The position numbers were made by a program, and so were the translations under genes. This document shows positions 14,962 to 23,279 of a DNA stretch of 25,959 nucleotides, one piece after another. This DNA comes from Bacteroidetes bacterium UBA4009 (lineage in GTDB: Bacteria; Bacteroidota; Bacteroidia; NS11-12g; UBA9320). The stretch lies in the NCBI GenBank assembly GCA_002384205.1, contig DGBH01000114.1, positions 547 through 26,505 on the forward strand, given 5' to 3'. Below the pieces are notes generated by a model. The model was not told the DNA's origin. It saw nothing but the letters and a program-made list of their open reading frames with translations, and did no database searches. Position 1 is the stretch's first letter. Every line of letters starts with the position of its first letter.

Positions 14962-15423
14962 ATGAATCCCATTTTACTTCATAGCTTAATAACTATTGGC
15001 GCTTTTCTAGCTATGGAAGGCGTAGCATGGTTTACCCATAAATATATAATGCACGGCATACTCTGGCACTTGCATGAAGACCATCATAACAAGCAATCTA
15101 AAGGATTCTTTGAACACAACGATTACTTCTTCCTTTTTTTTGCATTACCGGGATCAGCAGGTATCATTTTAGGATCTATGGCAGGTTTTACTATTTATTT
15201 TTGGATTGGTCTTGGTATCACGCTTTATGGATTTGCTTACTTTACTGTGCATGACATATTCATACACCAACGCTTTAAAATATTTAGAAACAGTAATTCA
15301 AAGTACTTTAAAGCAATAAGAAGAGCTCATAAAGTGCACCATAAGCACCTTGGTAAACACCAAGGCGAATGTTTTGGAATGCTACTTGTCCCGAGCAAGT
15401 ATTTCAAAGAAAATAAAAAATAA
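14962..15423 (+). CDS. crtZ: Beta-carotene 3-hydroxylase (non-heme di-iron)
   Basis: 153 residues, the compact CrtZ form. It hydroxylates the two beta rings to give beta-cryptoxanthin and zeaxanthin, in the membrane. The His clusters of the fatty-acid-hydroxylase-like superfamily are all visible: HKYIMH (26-31), WHLHEDHHN (35-43), HDIFIHQRF (97-105) and RRAHKVHHKHLGKH (120-133). Hydrophobic segments lie at about 5-22 and 55-95. It starts 62 nt after crtB, in a spacer without a recognisable promoter, and ends 9 nt before crtY. No ketolase gene (crtW or crtO) is found in the window, so the pathway as seen stops at zeaxanthin. Confidence 0.93.
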   Translation: MNPILLHSLITIGAFLAMEGVAWFTHKYIMHGILWHLHEDHHNKQSKGFFEHNDYFFLFFALPGSAGIILGSMAGFTIYFWIGLGITLYGFAYFTVHDIFIHQRFKIFRNSNSKYFKAIRRAHKVHHKHLGKHQGECFGMLLVPSKYFKENKK

Positions 15424-15432
15424 AAAAAGATT

Positions 15433-16131
15433 ATGAAGTATACCTACTTAGCTATTAATATATTAACCATATTCTTTCCGTTAGCTTTGTCGTTCGATTC
15501 TAAACTTCAATTTTACAAACAGTTTAAAAGTTTATTTCAAGCCAACCTAGTCGTAGCGAGTTTATTTATTGCCTGGGATATCTTATTTACACATTTAGGT
15601 GTTTGGGGTTTTAACACCACTTATCTAACTGGAGTATCTTTTTTTAATCTGCCCATTGAAGAGGTACTCTTCTTTTTCTCCGTGCCCTTCGCCTGTATTT
15701 TCACCTATGCGTGCGTAGATTATTACTTTAAGGTAAAATGGACACCACAATTTGAATCTATTTTGGTGAATTCATTCTCATTAAGCTTATTGGCTGTAGG
15801 GCTATATTCTCTGCCAAAACTTTACACTTCGAGCACGTTTATCAGTCTAGCTATTGTTCTACTGATATTAAAACATGTTGCAAAAGTGGATTGGCTACCC
15901 AAATTTTTTACGACCTATGCAATACTACTCATCCCATTTTTTGTAGTAAATGGCATACTTACGGGTACGGGATTAGAAGAACCCATTGTGTGGTATACTA
16001 ATGCTGAAAATCTAGGAATTAGAATACTTACTATCCCAATTGAGGATATGTTTTATGGTTTCGAACTCGTTATTCTTAACTTGTTTTTTATTCAACTTTG
16101 GAATGCAAAAGCAAAATTAGAGTCAGACTAA
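15433..16131 (+). CDS. crtY: Lycopene beta-cyclase, CrtYc/CrtYd-fusion (lycopene cyclase domain) type
   Basis: 232 residues of mostly membrane-spanning sequence. It contains two internally repeated halves, each with the signature of the small lycopene-cyclase domain: NLPIEEVLFFFSVPFACIFT (72-91) and IPIEDMFYGFELVILNLFFI (201-220). This is the heterodimer (CrtYc plus CrtYd) type fused in one chain, as found in many Bacteroidota and unrelated to the FAD-dependent CrtY/CrtL cyclases. It closes the ends of lycopene to beta-carotene. The gene follows crtZ after 9 nt. Its last nine bases overlap the 3-prime end of the convergent oxyR gene (16123-16131). The symbol crtY is used by function; crtYcd is the more exact structural name. 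Confidence 0.92.
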   Translation: MKYTYLAINILTIFFPLALSFDSKLQFYKQFKSLFQANLVVASLFIAWDILFTHLGVWGFNTTYLTGVSFFNLPIEEVLFFFSVPFACIFTYACVDYYFKVKWTPQFESILVNSFSLSLLAVGLYSLPKLYTSSTFISLAIVLLILKHVAKVDWLPKFFTTYAILLIPFFVVNGILTGTGLEEPIVWYTNAENLGIRILTIPIEDMFYGFELVILNLFFIQLWNAKAKLESD

Positions 16132-17070
16132 AGCTATTAATTCCAAGTCGTTATTTTCAGAAACAAAATTAGGCAAAGCACTTGTTATCATTTCTTCCAG
16201 CTTATTAATGACGCTACCTTTAGCATAAAACTTGGTATAGATGAGGCCAACGGCTCTGCCCGCGCTATCAGATTTAAATGCACGTAAATGATCAATTGAG
16301 TCGTCATCCAAATCACTCGCTTCCCATTCGGGCATCAGCGTAGCTCCGCCTTCCAAATCTACAATTTTTTTGAGTGTTTGAAGACTGCCACTTTCATAGT
16401 TTAAGGATACATGATTTAATTTTTCATCGGGGATAGTACATAAATTGAGCGCTTGTGTTCGGAAACAATTTCCTTCACTCAGCAACCAAAGCTTATCCGC
16501 TAGAAGATCTTCTGTCTCCCATCTCCTTTTACTATAACTTGGATGGCTAGGATTTACATAAATCCTAAACTTTTCTACGTATAACAGCCTTTCAATTAAA
16601 CTGCTATTATGCAGCGGGGTACTAACTATACCTACATCTAATCGATTATGTTCTAGATCTTCTATTATCTCATGAGTAAGACCTTCTTTAATCGTTAACC
16701 TTAAGTCGGGATATTTTTGTGCGACTTGACCTATTATTCTCGGCACAAGAGCATTAGCAATAGTAGGCAAAACTCCAATCCTAAGTGATCCACTTACATC
16801 TCCCGTAAAATCTTTTAAAATGGATTCTATTTGAGCAGTCTCACTAAATATTATTCGTGCTTGCTTTATTATTTTTGCCCCTATATCCGTAGGTTCAATC
16901 GGTTGTCTGCTTCTATCAAAAATAATAACACCAAGCTCCTCTTCTAACTTTTTCATCTGCATGCTCAGCGTTGGTTGTGTAACAAAGCTAGCATCAGCTG
17001 CCTTTATAAAATTACGATGCTCATCTAGAGCTATAAGGTATTGCACCTGTATCAATGAAATATTAAGCAT
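16123..17070 (-). CDS. oxyR: LysR-family hydrogen peroxide sensor and regulator (OxyR type)
   Basis: 315 residues, normal for LysR proteins. The N-terminal winged helix-turn-helix (about 3-62) contains FIKAADASFVTQPTLSMQMK (21-40), and the coinducer-binding domain follows from about 90. What marks it as OxyR is the redox pair in SEGNCFRTQALNLC: Cys202 and Cys211, nine residues apart, as for the peroxide-sensing Cys199/Cys208 of E. coli OxyR. On peroxide exposure these form a disulfide that switches DNA binding and activates defence genes. It ends convergently inside the last codons of crtY. Upstream is a TATCTTTG box only 4 nt from the ATG and a perfect CCAATT-AG-AATTGG palindrome that may be its own operator. 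Direct control of the crt genes is plausible but not shown. Confidence 0.92.
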   Translation of the reverse strand: MLNISLIQVQYLIALDEHRNFIKAADASFVTQPTLSMQMKKLEEELGVIIFDRSRQPIEPTDIGAKIIKQARIIFSETAQIESILKDFTGDVSGSLRIGVLPTIANALVPRIIGQVAQKYPDLRLTIKEGLTHEIIEDLEHNRLDVGIVSTPLHNSSLIERLLYVEKFRIYVNPSHPSYSKRRWETEDLLADKLWLLSEGNCFRTQALNLCTIPDEKLNHVSLNYESGSLQTLKKIVDLEGGATLMPEWEASDLDDDSIDHLRAFKSDSAGRAVGLIYTKFYAKGSVINKLEEMITSALPNFVSENNDLELIALV

Positions 17071-17074
17071 AGTT

Positions 17075-17103
17075 CAAAGATAGGTCGCACCAATTAGAAT
17101 TGG
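17075..17103 (-). promoter_or_regulatory. Candidate oxyR promoter with an overlapping palindrome
   Basis: TATCTTTG on the minus strand (17082-17075) fits the -7 consensus. Immediately upstream a perfect palindrome, CCAATT (17090-17095), AG, AATTGG (17098-17103), lies where a bound regulator would block or contact polymerase. This is a natural site for autoregulation by a LysR protein. No TTG is seen at -33. Confidence 0.45.
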
Positions 17104-17182
17104 AATGCTATTACTTGTAAAATAACAGTACTATTTAGATTTTAGTATATATCAACCCACGAGAAGAACAAAACATAAAATT

Positions 17183-18166
17183 TTAAACACTTTCGCGCAA
17201 GAGATCTAGCTTCGTTCTCAAACTTTTGAAAAACTGATATCTTAATTTTTCGGAAACCTCACTTAACAGGATAGATTTTGAGCGTATCTGTTCTATCCAT
17301 AGATTGCACTCTTCCGAAAAATTGGGGTTATACGACATAAGAGAGTTAAAAGAATTAAAACTAACATACGTATACGTTCTTCCATTTTTAACCGCCTGAA
17401 TACAGTTATTACTAAGGAATACGTCACTTTGATACATCTCGAAACTACTAGATATTAAATCTTGATCTACAATAACTCTTTTCCGTCCTGACTGCGCTTC
17501 ACCTTCCAACTTCGTCAGCAAAGCCTCAATATCATCACAAACTTGATAGGCACTAGACTTATCTACAAAGAGTCCTGATTCTAAATAATATTGTATTTGT
17601 TTAATGGTGCTATCCAGTGTTTCTGGTGCCCATATTTCTTTGCTAGGAACCCCATGATAACTCTGATATATCCGGTCTGTTATTTCTTCATATTCCCCTA
17701 GACTTTCATTGGCATCAAATTTTCTAGTGGAAAAATCATCGAGATTTAGAACACTTCGTTGCCAAAAAAATAGTTTAAATCGACTTAAACTTTTAAACCC
17801 AAATTGCCTAAAATAGGGCAAGTCCATGGCGGTCATCGTAATCCTAACATTATCATCTTCCAAACCAGCTAACATTTTTAACTCTTGTTCAATGTTACTC
17901 AGATAGCCTATAATATTGAACTCATCTTGAAACATTCCATTAAATTGAAACGGAACCAGTCGGCCCTTATAGTTAATAACTGAATCAAAAGAAATATTAA
18001 AATGATGACATATTTTTTGAATTTCACTAAACCCTAATTCTGTAGAACATCGCATGCGCCTATACGCTGCATCTGGATTAATCCCTAGTAATTCTGAAAG
18101 TACGGGTGCTAAATTTTTATTCCCCACTTTTTCATTGCATTGCTCTATTAGAAACTGCTGACTCAT
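17183..18166 (-). CDS. Helix-turn-helix domain protein, function unknown
   Basis: 327 residues from the ATG at 18164-18166. The N-terminal 55 residues look like a Cro/C1-type helix-turn-helix: KNLAPVLSELLGINPDAAYRR, then GFSEIQKICHHFNISFDSVI, with the recognition region around NPDAAYRRM. The remaining 270 residues are mainly helical with scattered aromatic residues and no recognised domain, probably a sensing or dimerising part. Proteins of this layout (short N-terminal HTH, long unassigned helical body) recur in Bacteroidota and are generally uncharacterised. It lies 112 nt upstream of oxyR, on the same strand, and is preceded by a TAAATTTG box at 18184-18191. A DNA-binding regulator is likely; its targets are not evident. 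Confidence 0.7.
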   Translation of the reverse strand: MSQQFLIEQCNEKVGNKNLAPVLSELLGINPDAAYRRMRCSTELGFSEIQKICHHFNISFDSVINYKGRLVPFQFNGMFQDEFNIIGYLSNIEQELKMLAGLEDDNVRITMTAMDLPYFRQFGFKSLSRFKLFFWQRSVLNLDDFSTRKFDANESLGEYEEITDRIYQSYHGVPSKEIWAPETLDSTIKQIQYYLESGLFVDKSSAYQVCDDIEALLTKLEGEAQSGRKRVIVDQDLISSSFEMYQSDVFLSNNCIQAVKNGRTYTYVSFNSFNSLMSYNPNFSEECNLWIEQIRSKSILLSEVSEKLRYQFFKSLRTKLDLLRESV

Positions 18167-18183
18167 GTTTTTATTATTTTATG

Positions 18184-18191
18184 CAAATTTA
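18184..18191 (-). promoter_or_regulatory. Candidate -7 box for the HTH protein gene
   Basis: TAAATTTG on the minus strand matches TAnnTTTG, 17 nt before the ATG at 18166. The surrounding spacer 18167-18388 is very AT-rich and shows no gene. Confidence 0.45.
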
Positions 18192-18388
18192 TTTATTTTT
18201 ATAGTATAACTTAATGAAATTATATTTTATTACTAGTTAAAAAAAATGTAATATTATAAAGCGCAAATACATCTAGTTTAATACGTTTAAAATAAAAAAA
18301 TAAGGCATTACTTAGCTTCGTAAGATGACATTGTACTAATTTAAGAGCTGCACATACGTGTGTAACCCCTTTAATATTCCTATTATTT

Positions 18389-20485
18389 TTAGTGGCGCAA
18401 AACCACAAATCTTTGGGGAGCTCTTCTTGCGTCATCAAAATGGAGCATATAAACCCCATCCGTTAATTTAGCTATGGTTAGTGGAGAATTTTGCCCCACA
18501 ACACCTTTTAATACGCATTTGCCATCCACGGTATACACACTAACATTCTCAACCTTAGCACTATTTATATACAAATGTGAATTAGCTGGATTAGGATATA
18601 AGCACAATGCTTCTACTTTGATACCATTTGGATTACGTACACAAGCTATTATAGACTGCTTAACCGCCTCATATGCATTCACTTTGCCCCAACCCCACTG
18701 CGTATCCCCTGTCTCAGATAAATCACCTGTACTTTTATCTTCGCGGGCAGTGGCGTGTAGTATTGCTTTTGCATTCTCCGCAGATAAAAATGGATTGGCT
18801 TGCAACATAAGGGCTAGTACCCCTGCAGTAGCTGGACTACTCATACTCGTGCCTGAAAAACGAGCAAAAGGATAGTTTTTGCCGTTAAAATTTACATTTT
18901 GCAACAACATATAACTATTGTTTGTAAATGAAGAGATACTAGATGCCACATTTACACCTGGAGCAGACACATCTGGTTTCATACGGCCATCTATAGTAGG
19001 TCCAAAACTTGAAAATGGTGCAATCGTTCCACCGTAAGAATTACCATTGAAATAAAATTCGGAGGTATGTGCCGCAACGGTAATAACAGACTCCGTACTC
19101 GCCGGCTCTCCAAGGCTATATTGGTTATCACCAGCGGTCCAGCCAGGCAAATATGCAGAAAGTGGCATTCCCCAATTCCCAACATCTGTAGTAAGCTCTG
19201 TTACGTTGTAGATATGAACCGTTCCATCCGTTCCATATACTTTTAAACCTATTTTTAAAGCGGTATTGGTATTTTTAATACGCAGTCTAATATGTGGTTT
19301 ATTATTCAATGGATGAGGTGAATCCATTTGTACATTGTAAAAAATAGTATCAGCTCCCGCTAAAATAAAAGAGTCAACATATCTCGACGTTGTTGCTAAA
19401 TTATATAAAGGTGAAGAAACTAACCTATTTTTGGAATTATCGTAAACGGAAAAACCAGTACCAAAAGTCTTACCCTCTTCACCCCACATGCTAATACTTT
19501 GTCCCCACATATTGGCATTCGCAGCGTAACTATAAAACTCCACAAGGCTGCTCACGGTATCGTTGGCAAACGTCTTTTTTATGTGAAATGTTTCGTCCCC
19601 GTTATTCCCGCCTGATGTTACAAAAATGACTCCGTCAGAGGACATTTGATCTATTGCTTGGCTCACTAACGAGGTTCCATCCAGCGGACCCAGATTATAC
19701 AACCCCCAGCTCATATTAATAACCAACCGCTTCCCATACTCTTTCGCCTTCGCTTTCATCCAACTAAAGGCATCAATAACAGCAGCCTCATCTGCTAGGA
19801 AAGTTACCATAAGATAATTAGCTTCATAGGCGACCCCTCTATGCTGAGTGCCAGCTCCACTTCCACCTGCAATTCCTGCAACGTGACTACCATGTGTAGC
19901 ATATCCGTATATATTTATAGTGTCTTTTTGAGCAGCAAGAAGCTCGGCTTCTCCTTCATACATCGTTCCGTAATTAAAACCATCTGGCGCGGGTCCACTT
20001 CGTTTGAACTGATCCCAAGCCGCCAAAATACGAGTGTGTTGCAATGCCGTATCGTAAAACATAGGATGAGTGTAGTCAAAACCCCAATCTGTAATCCCTA
20101 TAATCACATCTTTGCCTGTGTAACCTTGGGTTAATCCATCACCATTCTGTACACTATCTGCACGAAGATCGGGAATTACACGACTTAGCTTTGGTGTAAT
20201 TTTATTAGCTATTTGTAGATAGGTTATTCCTGTAATATTTTTCAACTGATTTGGGGACGAGTTATGAAAATGTAAGGTAACAATATCACCTATTCTAGAA
20301 CCAATAGCACCTCCCAATTCTATGATATCAGACTCCTTAAAACTAGTATTTACCTTAGCAACATAGCTTTGAGAGCCTGTATTATAGTAATCCATTGTTT
20401 GTTTACTTGCGGTGGGCATTTGCATCTGAGCGAAGCCACTTAAAAACAAAAAGATAAAACCTATAAAATAGAGTGTGCGTTGCAT
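18389..20485 (-). CDS. Secreted subtilisin-like serine peptidase (S8) with T9SS sorting domain
   Basis: 698 residues. It has a signal peptide (MQRTLYFIGFIFLFLSGFAQ), a propeptide-like region to about 115, then a peptidase S8 domain with the complete triad: Asp133 in GITDWGFDYTHP, His198 in YATHGSHVAGI and Ser547 in FSGTSMSSPATAGV. The oxyanion Asn lies in SGGNNGDET (291-299). About 170 residues (roughly 305-475) are inserted between the Asn and Ser blocks, probably a beta-rich domain. The C-terminus (about 626-698), starting ALCLYPNPANSHLYI and ending RRAPQRFVVLRH, is a type A T9SS sorting domain. The enzyme is therefore exported through the outer membrane and released or surface-attached. 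A TATCTTCG element, one base off the -7 consensus, lies just before its ATG (20491-20498). Confidence 0.94.
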   Translation of the reverse strand: MQRTLYFIGFIFLFLSGFAQMQMPTASKQTMDYYNTGSQSYVAKVNTSFKESDIIELGGAIGSRIGDIVTLHFHNSSPNQLKNITGITYLQIANKITPKLSRVIPDLRADSVQNGDGLTQGYTGKDVIIGITDWGFDYTHPMFYDTALQHTRILAAWDQFKRSGPAPDGFNYGTMYEGEAELLAAQKDTINIYGYATHGSHVAGIAGGSGAGTQHRGVAYEANYLMVTFLADEAAVIDAFSWMKAKAKEYGKRLVINMSWGLYNLGPLDGTSLVSQAIDQMSSDGVIFVTSGGNNGDETFHIKKTFANDTVSSLVEFYSYAANANMWGQSISMWGEEGKTFGTGFSVYDNSKNRLVSSPLYNLATTSRYVDSFILAGADTIFYNVQMDSPHPLNNKPHIRLRIKNTNTALKIGLKVYGTDGTVHIYNVTELTTDVGNWGMPLSAYLPGWTAGDNQYSLGEPASTESVITVAAHTSEFYFNGNSYGGTIAPFSSFGPTIDGRMKPDVSAPGVNVASSISSFTNNSYMLLQNVNFNGKNYPFARFSGTSMSSPATAGVLALMLQANPFLSAENAKAILHATAREDKSTGDLSETGDTQWGWGKVNAYEAVKQSIIACVRNPNGIKVEALCLYPNPANSHLYINSAKVENVSVYTVDGKCVLKGVVGQNSPLTIAKLTDGVYMLHFDDARRAPQRFVVLRH

Positions 20486-20623
20486 GGTCTCGAAGATAGA
20501 AGATTTTTTGGGCAGAAGAATAAAAGACCCATTATTTCAATGGTATACTTCCATTAATCTAACCGAAATAAATTCTCACAATCGGATACTGAATATAATT
20601 CAACGATCAGACCCGAGTTGCAA

Positions 20624-22471
20624 CTATTTAATTCTCACCTTCTGGCTTAGTCTTTTTTGGCCTGATTCAGACGCTATGGTAAGTATATAATTCCCGGCAG
20701 TAATTCCTGAAACATCTACTAAGAACTCCACATTGCCTGGCTTTACTTGCTGTTTATCGATGCTTTTAACCTCTCTACCTAAGTTGTCCAAGATAGAAAT
20801 TTTCACGAACTCATTGTGCTTGAAAATTGTAGTTATTTTCATAAACTCATTAGCGGGGTTAGGATAAACAAACATTTCTTCAATACTAAGGAGTACATTA
20901 TTTGAACGTACCTTGGCAATCCAAACATTATTTTTACCTGATACATCACCATAGCTTCCGCATAACCACACCGCACCTAAATCATTATATTGTGCTTGTA
21001 TATCAGTATAATCTCCCCAACGTTCTATCGAATCTGCTAAGAATGTGTTAATAACACTATCTCCCAATTTAATCGGTTTTACATCCGAGTAATAATCGTT
21101 AACTCCATCTTTAAATGTATAAAAAATAGCGCTAGTACCTGGGAACTGCGATTCACTCACATGCGAGAAGGTCATTATCATAGAATTTTCGTCCGCTGTT
21201 TGACCTGCGAAGGCAAGAGAAGGATAAGCATAATCCATACTTGGGGTAGAAATAATACGTCCTCTTACACTCGGATTAGTTGCCATATTTGTAATTGTGC
21301 CGTGATATATCCCTGAGCTTAAAGGAGATGAGACTAACGTAGATTGAACATACTGTATCTCTCCCAAATGCAGTGATGCTGATAATACTCGGGTATCGTT
21401 TGTTTGCAATTTAAATCCAAGCTTAGGTTGTAAAGCGCTCGGCGGCACACCATATTTTTCGGTAGTTGTTAGCACTTTTAAGGTATGCGTTGCTTGGCCA
21501 GATGCTGCAGTATTGGTAATTTCGTGTAAAAAAACAGTATCGTTAGCAGAAGCATCCGGACGTACAGATAAAAGAAACATACCCTTTTGATCCATATCTA
21601 GGGCGGGTTGCACAGGGCATATACTCCACACAGGTTTATTCTCAAAATTAATATCCGAGAACATATTTTGGATAAGCGTACCTCCCGCATATCCCGAGTT
21701 TTTATCTACTTGCCAAATAACACTTTGTACAAATCCTTCTTGCCAACTTTCATTATCTCTTAGGATGTTTACGGTAATGTATAAGTCTTCTTTGTTATGT
21801 GCAATAATGGGATAATCGCTCCACTTTGCACCTCCTATTGGATTGCCATTGATAGCATAAAAGTTCCAAAGTCCAGTAGGATCATTGGTTTGTGTAAAAC
21901 CCACTACGATACGCGTATCGCTACTTTCGCTACCTTCCAAAAATACCAGAATAAATCGATCATTTATAGGGTCGTAAAGAACTTTAGGATCGTAAAAACG
22001 ATCTAATATACCCAACTGACCCGCTACTATACCCGATAGAGTTCTAAATTTTAAACCCTTACCTTCTGCGTCTAATATATTTACACTCGTATTAATAGCA
22101 CTTACGACTATACCTGCGTTACTAACCGCAAGTGTATTGTCATTAGGAATACCAGCGGCACCTAAGGGCTTCCCATTAAATCCAGTTAAAACTTTTGGAT
22201 CAATATCTGATCTATGTGTTACTTTATTTTTTTCAGAGAACGAGTGTTTTCTCTGCGCATCTAATTTTGCTTTAATTTCCTTGGTATTAGAAAAGGGAGG
22301 TGGAGCCACAACGCCTGCATTTATAGCTACTACATCTAATTTGCTATTGTCTGAAAAATCAACAACCCATTGTTTAAATACAGGAACATTATTTGTAACT
22401 TTATAATCTGATTGCGCGCACACTTGACCTAGCGCAATAAAACAAACGAATAATTTTAGACCTCTTACCAT
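20624..22471 (-). CDS. Large secreted T9SS cargo protein, function unknown (probable beta-propeller-like)
   Basis: 615 residues. It has a signal peptide (MVRGLKLFVCFIALGQVCAQ) with A-Q cleavage, a variable region, and from about 100 to 500 a beta-rich body with Bacteroidota-type repeats: GIPNDNTLAVSNAGIVVSAI, DRFYDPKVLYDPINDRFILV, WSDYPIIAHNKEDLYITVNI and WGDYTDIQAQYNDLGAVWLC. The W-x-D-Y and YDP-x-x-DRF blocks recur in proteins thought to fold as beta-propellers; this is inference. The last 80 residues (SIEEMFVYPNPANEFMKITT up to LSQKVRIK) are a type A T9SS sorting domain. No catalytic triad is visible, so a structural, adhesive or glycan-binding role is possible. It follows the LolA-like gene by 29 nt, with a TATATTTG box in the gap, so it may have its own promoter. 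Confidence 0.85.
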   Translation of the reverse strand: MVRGLKLFVCFIALGQVCAQSDYKVTNNVPVFKQWVVDFSDNSKLDVVAINAGVVAPPPFSNTKEIKAKLDAQRKHSFSEKNKVTHRSDIDPKVLTGFNGKPLGAAGIPNDNTLAVSNAGIVVSAINTSVNILDAEGKGLKFRTLSGIVAGQLGILDRFYDPKVLYDPINDRFILVFLEGSESSDTRIVVGFTQTNDPTGLWNFYAINGNPIGGAKWSDYPIIAHNKEDLYITVNILRDNESWQEGFVQSVIWQVDKNSGYAGGTLIQNMFSDINFENKPVWSICPVQPALDMDQKGMFLLSVRPDASANDTVFLHEITNTAASGQATHTLKVLTTTEKYGVPPSALQPKLGFKLQTNDTRVLSASLHLGEIQYVQSTLVSSPLSSGIYHGTITNMATNPSVRGRIISTPSMDYAYPSLAFAGQTADENSMIMTFSHVSESQFPGTSAIFYTFKDGVNDYYSDVKPIKLGDSVINTFLADSIERWGDYTDIQAQYNDLGAVWLCGSYGDVSGKNNVWIAKVRSNNVLLSIEEMFVYPNPANEFMKITTIFKHNEFVKISILDNLGREVKSIDKQQVKPGNVEFLVDVSGITAGNYILTIASESGQKRLSQKVRIK

Positions 22472-22481
22472 ACTGTGAGGT

Positions 22482-22490
22482 CAAATATAC
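22482..22490 (-). promoter_or_regulatory. Candidate -7 box for the T9SS cargo gene
   Basis: TATATTTG on the minus strand (about 22490-22483) lies around 11 nt before the ATG, within the 29-nt gap after the LolA-like gene. No TTG at -33 is seen, so only half of the consensus is met. Confidence 0.4.
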
Positions 22491-22500
22491 GGATTACCCT

Positions 22501-22517
22501 CTAAGGTTTCACCTTAG
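22501..22517. repeat. Small hairpin over the stop codon of the LolA-like gene
   Basis: CTAAGG (22501-22506), loop TTTCA, CCTTAG (22512-22517): a perfect 6-bp stem that includes the TAG stop on the minus strand. No T-tract follows, so it is not an evident terminator; it could stabilise the 3-prime end of the upstream message. Confidence 0.3.
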
Positions 22518-23265
22518 GCATATTAGATTTAGAAAAAAAAGCGTCCGCTATTGGCGTATCAAATTTCATAGTCTTATAGGTGATTACTGTTGATTGACCT
22601 GTTTTACCAGCAGGAATCATAGTCAGTTTAGAAGCTAGTATTTTTCCTCCCAAATTTTTAATATCAGTACCTATAACGGTATTTACCAATTCTAGATCCT
22701 CGTCATAAAACATAGTTTTTAGTTGAATAAAATCCTTTTTATCTATGGATAAAACTAGCTTACCCCACAGCACTTCGGCTTCAGGTTTGGGAATTAGGGT
22801 TATAACGTAACAGTCTCTGCCGCTTACTTGAGCAGAGCCACTTAGATCGGCATCATATTCTAATGTTAGTTTGGACAATTTCACCAAATCATCGGTGGTC
22901 ATATCTGTTCCCATCCAATTTTGACTGAGTAAATTTGATGGGAGTTTAACCGTTTTTTTCACCTTAGGAAGGTAATTATAGACATCCTTTTTAGCCTTTA
23001 AATAAACGGTTCCTTCATCCTTATCCGGACCTTTCACATAAGCCATAGCATAGTCCATACCTTTAGACCACGTTTTCAACTCCATCGTTTTAGTCCATTT
23101 TGGTCTTTTGATAACGATAGATACATCTGCTATTACGGTAGAAGACGATAATTTTTGTTCTGCTTTTTTAAGTATTTGTATTGCGGTGAGACCACCTGTA
23201 TTCATCGAAATAGCGAAACATCCCAGCATCGCTATTCCTATAAGTTTCTTGTATGTGCTAATCAC
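22501..23265 (-). CDS. Outer-membrane lipoprotein-sorting (LolA-like) family protein
   Basis: 254 residues from a GTG start (23263-23265). The N-terminus (KKLIGIAMLGCFAISMNTGG) acts as an export signal, so the protein is periplasmic. Family features are: AIQILKKAEQKL at the start of the mature part; IVIKRPKWTKTMELKTWSKG (51-70); PKVKKTVKLPSNLLSQNWMG (100-119) followed by TDMTTDDLVK; and a C-terminal beta-rich part with LGGKILASKLTMIPAGKTGQ. This is the long LolA-like family often annotated as an outer membrane lipoprotein-sorting protein, not the canonical chaperone LolA, and its cargo is unknown. It lies 14 nt after the M48 gene, so the two are probably co-transcribed, and its stop codon sits in a small hairpin (22501-22517). 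Confidence 0.85.
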   Translation of the reverse strand: MISTYKKLIGIAMLGCFAISMNTGGLTAIQILKKAEQKLSSSTVIADVSIVIKRPKWTKTMELKTWSKGMDYAMAYVKGPDKDEGTVYLKAKKDVYNYLPKVKKTVKLPSNLLSQNWMGTDMTTDDLVKLSKLTLEYDADLSGSAQVSGRDCYVITLIPKPEAEVLWGKLVLSIDKKDFIQLKTMFYDEDLELVNTVIGTDIKNLGGKILASKLTMIPAGKTGQSTVITYKTMKFDTPIADAFFSKSNMPKVKP

Positions 23266-23279
23266 TATTAAGCTAACAA

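Noticed and set aside
18220..18459. Minus-strand open frame of 79 codons across the 3-prime end of the S8 peptidase gene
   Set aside because: It overlaps the T9SS domain coding end in another frame, lies in AT-rich spacer and has no signal or motif.
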